From: Galeopsis tetrahit
Lineage: Eukaryota; Streptophyta; Magnoliopsida; Lamiales; Lamiaceae
Reading direction: 5' to 3'
DNA length: 64,000 nt
Assembly (NCBI GenBank): GCA_963675135.1
Contig: OY776132.1
Coordinates: 65,422,350-65,486,349 of the forward strand
This document shows, in pieces, positions 57,393-64,000 of the stretch; the first letter of the stretch is position 1, and the number at the start of each line of letters is the position of its first letter. Below the pieces are notes generated by a model, which worked only from the letters and a program-made list of their open reading frames with translations, searched no databases and had not been told where the DNA came from. The translations under genes were made by a program, and so were the position numbers.

Positions 57393-60300
57393 TTATTTCT
57401 TCTGGAAAGTGACGAGACAGAAAAAGGCAATTGCCCTACTAAATATACCAGTAGCTAGGAGGTAAAGTAAACAAGGATAGTAGTGTTTAAGGTCATAACC
57501 TCTTTGTCTTAGGGCACCACATCTTTGAATCAGCCACACCCCTGAATACCTGCAACACCAAACACACACCACCTTAGCTCCAATTCCAAAACATACATAA
57601 TTACTATATAAGGGTGCATGCAGTGTCAAACCTTTCAGCATTTGCTAGGAGAAATGCTTCCAGAGCCCACTTTGTGTAGCAAAAATCTGCTAATCTCGTT
57701 ACAAACGAATCCCCCTCTTGGTTCGCAACGAGAGTCAAAACAACAGGAAGCAACACCGACCACTGCATACGTAAACATGTCATCAAAACTCCTTACGCAT
57801 ACAAAAATGAATAAATAATGGAGTAGCAATTAACAAGTCACATACGAGTTGAGCTGGAGCAGGTTCGTAGTATATTGCAAGAACATAAGCTATGCCCGTC
57901 ACACAGTACACCAAACACAGTAACACCAAGTAGTTGTCAAAAATGGTGGATCTGGGATTGTTGAAGAAATAGAACATCGAAAGATAAACAGCAGGCTTTA
58001 CGATTGTGTTGAAATGATCGACAGAGTCCTTTGCCAGAAAGTACGCCAAGCTGCTCATGCCTGAAGCGCTCTCTCTCCAGTAATGCAACTTATCCAAAGA
58101 AAACGATCTCAAAGCAGCAATCTTGGAGAGTAGGGCTGCAAAAACGCGGTAAAAGTATGTTTATGTATACACTAAGCTGCTATCTGAATCATAATTCATA
58201 TTCAAAACTTACAAACAGCAATGACTGTGTATAGATATCCTGTTGAACCAAAAGTTTCATCGCTGACTTTTGCTAGTGTTCCTAAGCAGATTCCGGCCAG
58301 TAGTAAGATCAGATAATCCACACCTTGTGACCTAGCTTCTCTTAACCGTTGCTTTCCAAGTCTGAGAAGATTGACAGACAGACAGACATTCAAAAGAAGA
58401 AAAAAAATTGTTCGAAGACAAAAAAAATATGCTTTTGAGAGAGTAGTGACTTAATTTATTGATTGTGAGCAAAATTGCTATATAGTTTGCAAGTAAATGG
58501 TGAAATATTAGAGTAAAAGAAGAATCAGCTACAAGCATACACTTATCAGCTTGCATTTCCCCCTAAATATCATATCCAAGAATTTTAAGACAAGTATGTC
58601 AATGAAAAACATCAAGGGTATTGTTTGATTTGGGATTTTAAAATCTAAATACACTTCTACTTTGAGATTTTAGAATCCAGCTTTTGAAAACCACTTCTAC
58701 TTTGAGATTTTAGAATCCAGCTTTTGAAAACCCACTACATCCACCCTACTAATAATACCTATAAACCCTAAAAATAACTTTATTTTTTCTACACCACTCT
58801 CCAATAACCCATATGATTTTTTAATTCCCACTCTTATTTTATTTATCACTTTTCACATGTATTATTCTCACTATAATATAATAATAGTATAATACAACTT
58901 CACAAACTATAACACATCGATTTGACATAAAATTAAATCTTACCCTATTTAAATCTCAAGATTTTGAATTCCACTCTATATCCCAAATCAAACATAACCC
59001 AAGAAAATGATAGTTGCATGGAAGTAAACGAACTTAGATATATATTACCTTCCAACGAAATATCTAAACTGTGTGGAGACATTTGGTGTTGTACGATTAG
59101 ACAAGTCGGTTGACTTAGTGAAGTTATGCCATATGCGATCTTTTTTCTGTCCTACGATAAACTTGACATCCTGCCACAATTCAACAATAAACGACTCGTC
59201 CTGTTCGTTTGTAGCAGCCGCAGCTGAACCTTCGGCCGACGCTGATGGTACCCCTGCAGTATCTAACATATCTGGTGGTACAGGATAACCATTATGAAGC
59301 ATCCATCTGAGAGGGAGCTCCTTAAATTTTACAGTTGCATTTGCGCTCGGTTTCACAATTCCCTCCAAGATATCGATAAAGTAATCTGGAGGGTTCACTC
59401 GGTCAGGGATAGTGATCCCAAGGCCCGTAAAGTATTCCTCAACTTTCTTAACGGGCCCATGATATACTGTAAGGCCACCTTTAGCTAGGAGTATCAAATC
59501 ATCAAACATCTTGAATAATGTGTAACTACAGGTACAAATAGTCAAGGATTAACACTAAAAGTGTCTGAAATGAAAACCGACTCTCATGTTTTCATGTATA
59601 GTACATGATTACCTTGGTTGGTGAACCACCATGCAAATATTAACTCCTTCAAGTGCTTCACGACGAAGGGCTCTAAGTAGTAACAGAGACGAAGAACTGT
59701 CTAAGCCAGACGTAGGCTCGTCTAAGATCAAGAGTGAAGGTTCCATAACCATTTCGAGCCCAACATTTACTCGTTTTCTCTGACCTCCAGAGATTCCTCG
59801 CTCCTCGACTGTTCCAACTAGGGAATCTCTAACATTCTGTAATCCTAAAGACTCGATCACTCTCTCAACAACAAGGACTTTCTCCGGTTTTTCAAATTCA
59901 GCTGGGAGTCTAGATTATGCAAAAAATAGATCATGTAATTCCGTTTTATTGATAAAAAATAAAGAAGAAAGACAATATATATATATACATACCTGCATCT
60001 AGCACTGAACCAGAGATTCTCTTCAACTGTCAAGTTTCCATGCACTATATCATCTTGAGGAACATAACCGATAATCTTTTTGTATGATTGAATAGGCTCG
60101 TCGTTCCCATTGATGAGAATATTACCGGTGATTGTGCATCCAGCAGCTTTTCCCAGCAAAGCTGAAAGGAAAGTGGTTTTCCCGGCACCCGACGGGCCCA
60201 TAACAGCAGAAACGTGACCTGGCACTAGTTTCCCCGTTACACACCTTAACAAATGTTTGTTTTTACCTTTTAAAGTGAGAGTCAAATCTTGGAAAAAAAC

Positions 60301-62733
60301 CTCAATTGGTGGCCTACTAGAGAATTCCAAATCAGAAGCTACGGAAATCACACCAGAGAAAGTCAAATTATGGGTCTGCTCTGCCATTGCTTTCTCTTTC
60401 TCGATTTGACCGTAAGCGTACTTGAAAATCTGGCTTCGTGTGTGCAATTGCTTGGCCTTTTGATGCTTTTTCATATTCTTGTCTCCGATTTCCACATTGA
60501 ATCCCTCAGCATCATCGGGATTCTCTTCCAGATCACGCATCATTTTCGTGAGGTTGCTTTCCCTTTTCTTCTTTCCTTTTAATTCAGCAGGCATGGGTGG
60601 CAATGCATCAGCTGATCCGGGCTTAGCTTGGCCCGAACTCTTTGGTGGTTCATTCATCACGGATTTCTTTCGTGAAAACGTTCGTGATAGCTGTGTTGAA
60701 AGCTCGGTAGCACCCTTTTTCGCAACCTCTTTGGCTGATTTCCATTTTTCTCGGGCCTGTACCGTTTCCCTGGCACTTTTAGCTGCAGCTTCTCTGGATG
60801 CCGCTTGTTTTTTCTCTCTATCACTTAGAACTTGACCAGAACAGTTGTATATAATCAGGAGAACGAGAGTGATCCCACCCTACATCCACAAACACACAAG
60901 AGTGAATGCTTCTAAGCCTTAGTCCACAAAAAAAAAAAAAAAAACTGAGTGATGGGCTTACGAAGAAGATGAGGCCATAGGCCGTGATATTCTGATTAAG
61001 CGCTTTTGGTTCACAAGTTGCCAGCTGATAGCAACCTGCCAATTCATCCATATTACAATCCAAATGATTGATGAAGAGACAATCAAACCAATCAATCATA
61101 GGGATGTCGCCTCACGTGTGAAGACATTTTCAGGAGATTAAATATTAATGAATTTGCCCAGTTTGACAAATAAGAGTTGCATGATATTTCACTATTACTT
61201 GGACAGACATATTATTGAAAAGGTAAGATTAGACTTACTAATTTGATTAGTAGAACCAGCTCGGCAATAATGTCTGGAAGTCATTGAAGAAAAAGTCCAA
61301 GAATATGTCAGTACAATACATGAAGAAAACAGTAAATCCTATACATATAGAAAGAGTACCCTTTAGTGCAGGGGAGTTTTTGGTTGTTAGTGGGACAATA
61401 ATACCCCCCGGAACAAAATAACTCGTTACCAGTCACAAAATCAGACCAAACATCTGCTGCACCACATGTATGGTTTGGTTGGCCGGGTGGTAGTTGATAT
61501 CGGTACCTTCAAATATTTCAATGAATCAATCAATACCTAATATAAATCAAGATGCTAGAAATCAGACTTACGGATCACAAACACCGGTGGTTTTGTTCAG
61601 TACACCTTGCGGGCAGTAAGACCCCAGTGGGCAGGCTTCAAATAAAATGACAAAAATCAAACTCATTGCACAACAACAATATCTCAGAGAAGTGAATAAT
61701 AACCAAAACTCACGTATCATGCAAGTAAGGCCGTGAGGGCAGAAGAAGCCTGGACAACAAGGCCTACAATCACCAACTCTTTCGGGAATGGTCTTTGAGT
61801 TTTTGAGATCAACTTTATCATCTTTGGGGACGCTGCACGACCAACCAGGCTCACAACCGGATGGCCAAGAGGTTAAGTTACAGTTGATATTCGGTTTAAG
61901 GTAGTTAGTGATCTTCGTCCCTTCCCCCTCTGCACTTTGCATTAGACTAGAACCATAGAATTTTACTTCTGCAGCTGTGCAAAGCCGCTGCATTGCATCT
62001 GTGTCATCCACACAAGGTTTCAATACACTCACTCATCTTCCTAACATCAATTTAATACCCTATATCAAGTTTTTCTAAATTCATACTTAAAGCCTTCATT
62101 CAATCAATAAGAGCTACTAGTTTTTTTTTTTTGGAATAAATAAGAGCTACTAGTACTACAATGTAAGATTGATTTTGGAAAATAAGTGAAGTTGATTAAT
62201 CATACTCTTGTCCACTTTGAGGCATTCGGATAAGAACTGTGTATTCTTGGAAAAATTGAACGCCGCGTTCCACTCAGCATCCCTACAAGAAAAGGCTTCA
62301 ACAAACAGAAAAAAACAAAGAGAATAAAAATGCGCTAGAGATGAAGTATTTACACGTCTCTGATGCAAAAACCTAGGTGTTTTTCAATGTCAGGGCCAAC
62401 ATAGGTGGAGAAATTGCCAAAACGGCTTAATAGGGCCCGTGAGAGTAGATCCAGAGCAACTGGATTGGAGGGGTCCACGTCGCCGCCGGTGCCTGTGTCT
62501 ATGCCGGTGCCAATGCCGGTACCAGCGTCGGCGCCGGTTCCGGTGCCAGTGCCGGTTCCAGTGCCAGTGCCGGTTCCGGTGGCGGGTTCCTCCTCCTCCC
62601 CGGCGCCTACATCCTCGCCCTCTCCGCCGCCTAAATCCTCCCCCCCTCCCTCAGCGGGGGTTTGTGCACGGGTCACCACCGCACATAGTGCAGTCAACAA
62701 AAGAATCGCGGCGAGCCATTTTAATCGGGCCAT
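57393..62733 (-). CDS. ABCG28: ABCG28/ABCG24-type half-size ABC transporter
   Basis: Fourteen exons (minus): 62354-62733, 62206-62282, 61714-62031, 61572-61635, 61360-61506, 61239-61273, 60962-61035, 59993-60879, 59613-59909, 59049-59525, 58213-58361, 57846-58135, 57632-57762, 57393-57549; 1,160 residues in phase. Signal peptide (MARLKWLAAILLLTALCAVV), then a Gly-Thr repeat (~52-85), a Cys-rich ectodomain (~120-355) and a first membrane segment (~GGITLVLLIIY, 366). A basic linker precedes the nucleotide-binding domain: Walker A GPSGAGKT (593-600), signature SGGQR (701-705), Walker B LLILDEP (720-726). The C-terminal membrane domain follows. Arabidopsis ABCG28 (At5g60740) is a pollen-tube plasma-membrane/secretory protein; closeness to ABCG28 rather than ABCG24 is inferred from synteny. 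The exon 3 acceptor is the least certain boundary. No disruption. Confidence 0.93.
58616..59000. mobile_element. MITE in an ABCG28 intron
   Basis: A 385-bp insertion between exons 10 and 11 with inverted termini GGGTATTGTTTGATTTGGGA (left) and, reverse-complemented, GGGTTATGTTTGATTTGGGA (right). Inside, a ~42-bp block containing CACTTCTACTTTGAGATTTT is tandemly doubled (about 58651-58735). Terminus style suggests a Tourist/Harbinger MITE, but a clean TTA/TAA duplication is not seen. Confidence 0.75.
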
Positions 62734-62879
62734 TTTCTCATTCTTGAAATTTGTTGATGTTTGGACTTTGTTTGAATTATCTTTTTTTTTTTTCTTTGAG
62801 AGTGACTTCGAGAGAGAATGGTTGTTGGAGGAAGAAATGGCGGGGAGATGATTTAGGGAGGGAATGAGCTGAAGCCTTC

Positions 62880-63217
62880 CATTTTTTGTGAAATTCTTCC
62901 AATCTTACTATATAATATATGGTCTAACAATTAATTCAATCGAACCAACGTTACAAAAATACATGAAATGTCACGTTTTTATTTCTTGTGAAATCATTTA
63001 TATTTTGTAGTTAAATAATTAATATGTGCAATTAAGTGCTGGTGGTTAAAATCTGAATTAAGTGGTCATTATTCGGGTGGTTACAATAATTAATTATGTT
63101 TAAATTTTAAATTTGGATTAATTGTCCAAATGTCTATTTTGGTTTGGGCATTAGTGTTGTTAAAACCTTGACTCCAATATTCATCTTGGATGCTAAAAGT
63201 AGCATGCGAAATGGGAG
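62880..63217. other. ABCG28 promoter region, no gene
   Basis: AT-rich 340 bp between the ABCG28 leader and the 3' tail of the second LINE. No clear promoter motif could be assigned. Confidence 0.4.
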
Positions 63218-64000
63218 TTTTTTTTTTGGAACAGTAAAAGCCGTCAATATATAACATTGAGTACAAGGGGTACTCAACCCGTTTACAATATCAGTCATGA
63301 ATCACATACTCTCACTATGTATTCATTACTTTTAGCTAGTAAGGCATAAGTACGGATCGCAACACCACGCCGAAATGGAAGAATTAGGCACAATTAAATC
63401 CCTCCCACCTAACCATGACCACAGATTGAGTTTTATGCTTTCCATTGATTTTTGCATATCGAATACTCCCCCCTCAAAAGTGATCCTATTTCTAGTATAC
63501 CAGATCTCCCCAACAACTCCTATCCACAGTGAGGTAGCTAATTTCCTTCTCATCTTTGCACTGCCAAGCACATCCCGAAATTGTACCAGATTTTTAAGCA
63601 GCACATTATGGGAAACAGTGCTCACCTGGAACCATTTTTTACATTCCGTCCACAGAGCCTCGGTGCTCGGACATTCCAGCAAGATGTGAGTATTTGACTC
63701 CTCATATTCTCCACAGAACCTGCATCGTGCTGCCTCCTGATCTATACGGACTCCTCTCCTTATGAGATTTTCAGCAGTGGCCAGGCGTCCGCGTAGAGCC
63801 TTCCAAGCTGTGGTTTGCATGCGTCTAGGGGCGAAAGACTTCCACACTGCGTTGAATGCCTTCCCCTTATCCAGCTCGTCGCTCGAGTCGCTTCGCACTA
63901 CTGGTAAGAGTTTCCTGTACGCCCTACTCGTGGAATACACCCCACCAGGAGCGCACTCCCACCTCCAGACGTCGCTGGCTCCTCGTCTGATTTTCTGCCT
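63218..64000 (-). mobile_element. 3' part of a second L1-type LINE (continues beyond window)
   Basis: A T-run at 63218-63227 is the poly(A) tail of a minus-strand element. The ORF2 C-terminus (63332 to the window edge, open throughout) shows the zf-RVT domain typical of plant LINE ORF2 ends: WKALRGRLATAENLIRRG, then CRFCGEYEESNTHILLECP. It differs from the 21-27 kb LINE: there is no RNase H after the zinc domain and the sequence is distinct. Reverse transcriptase would lie outside the window. Confidence 0.88.

Noticed and set aside
62405..62851. Pro/Val-rich + strand protein
   Set aside because: Antisense of the ABCG28 Gly-Thr repeat and leader.

Overview
The window is nuclear DNA of a flowering plant, most likely a eudicot and perhaps an asterid. 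This follows from intron-rich genes with plant-type splice sites, an AT-rich background, and plant transposable elements (copia, L1-type LINE, tRNA-derived SINE, hAT, Harbinger, probable Helitron). I cannot name the species. About a fifth is genic; most of the rest is transposon or transposon debris.

Layout: 1-5.9 kb is gene-free AT-rich DNA with nested tandem repeats, ending in a probable Helitron 3' terminus. At 5.9-8.4 kb lie a SINE, a non-autonomous hAT element with an 8-bp target duplication, and a Harbinger element with a transposase remnant. At 8.6-8.9 kb are two long hairpins. At 11.5-15.7 kb (+) is the U5 snRNP GTPase (Snu114/EFTUD2; CLO/GFA1 in Arabidopsis), reconstructed in ten coding exons. 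At 17.1-18.5 kb (-) is an RLCK-like kinase whose catalytic motifs are lost. At 21.3-27.0 kb (-) is a near-full-length LINE with an 18-bp target duplication. At 30.0-30.5 kb (-) is ribosomal protein eL27 with a telo-box and site II-like promoter elements.

At 31.9-45.5 kb (-) is a tandem array of a non-autonomous, gag-only copia-type element. Three LTRs are shared between two complete units and one truncated unit. A young autonomous Ty1/copia element (35,084-41,078) is nested in the middle unit; its two 925-bp LTRs differ at only two positions.

From 47.0 to 62.7 kb come three genes whose order matches my recollection of Arabidopsis At5g60720-60730-60740: a MIP1-type leucine-zipper/DUF547 protein (-), an organellar GET3-type ATPase (+), and the ABCG28-type half transporter (-, fourteen exons). 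The last two are convergent. The DUF547 gene has an apparent frameshift in exon 5. The window ends inside a second LINE (-).

The host genes do not form a pathway. CLO (splicing) and eL27 (translation) are housekeeping genes, and the GET3/ABCG28/DUF547 block is probably an old syntenic neighbourhood. Exon coordinates were derived by hand from splice sites and reading phase.
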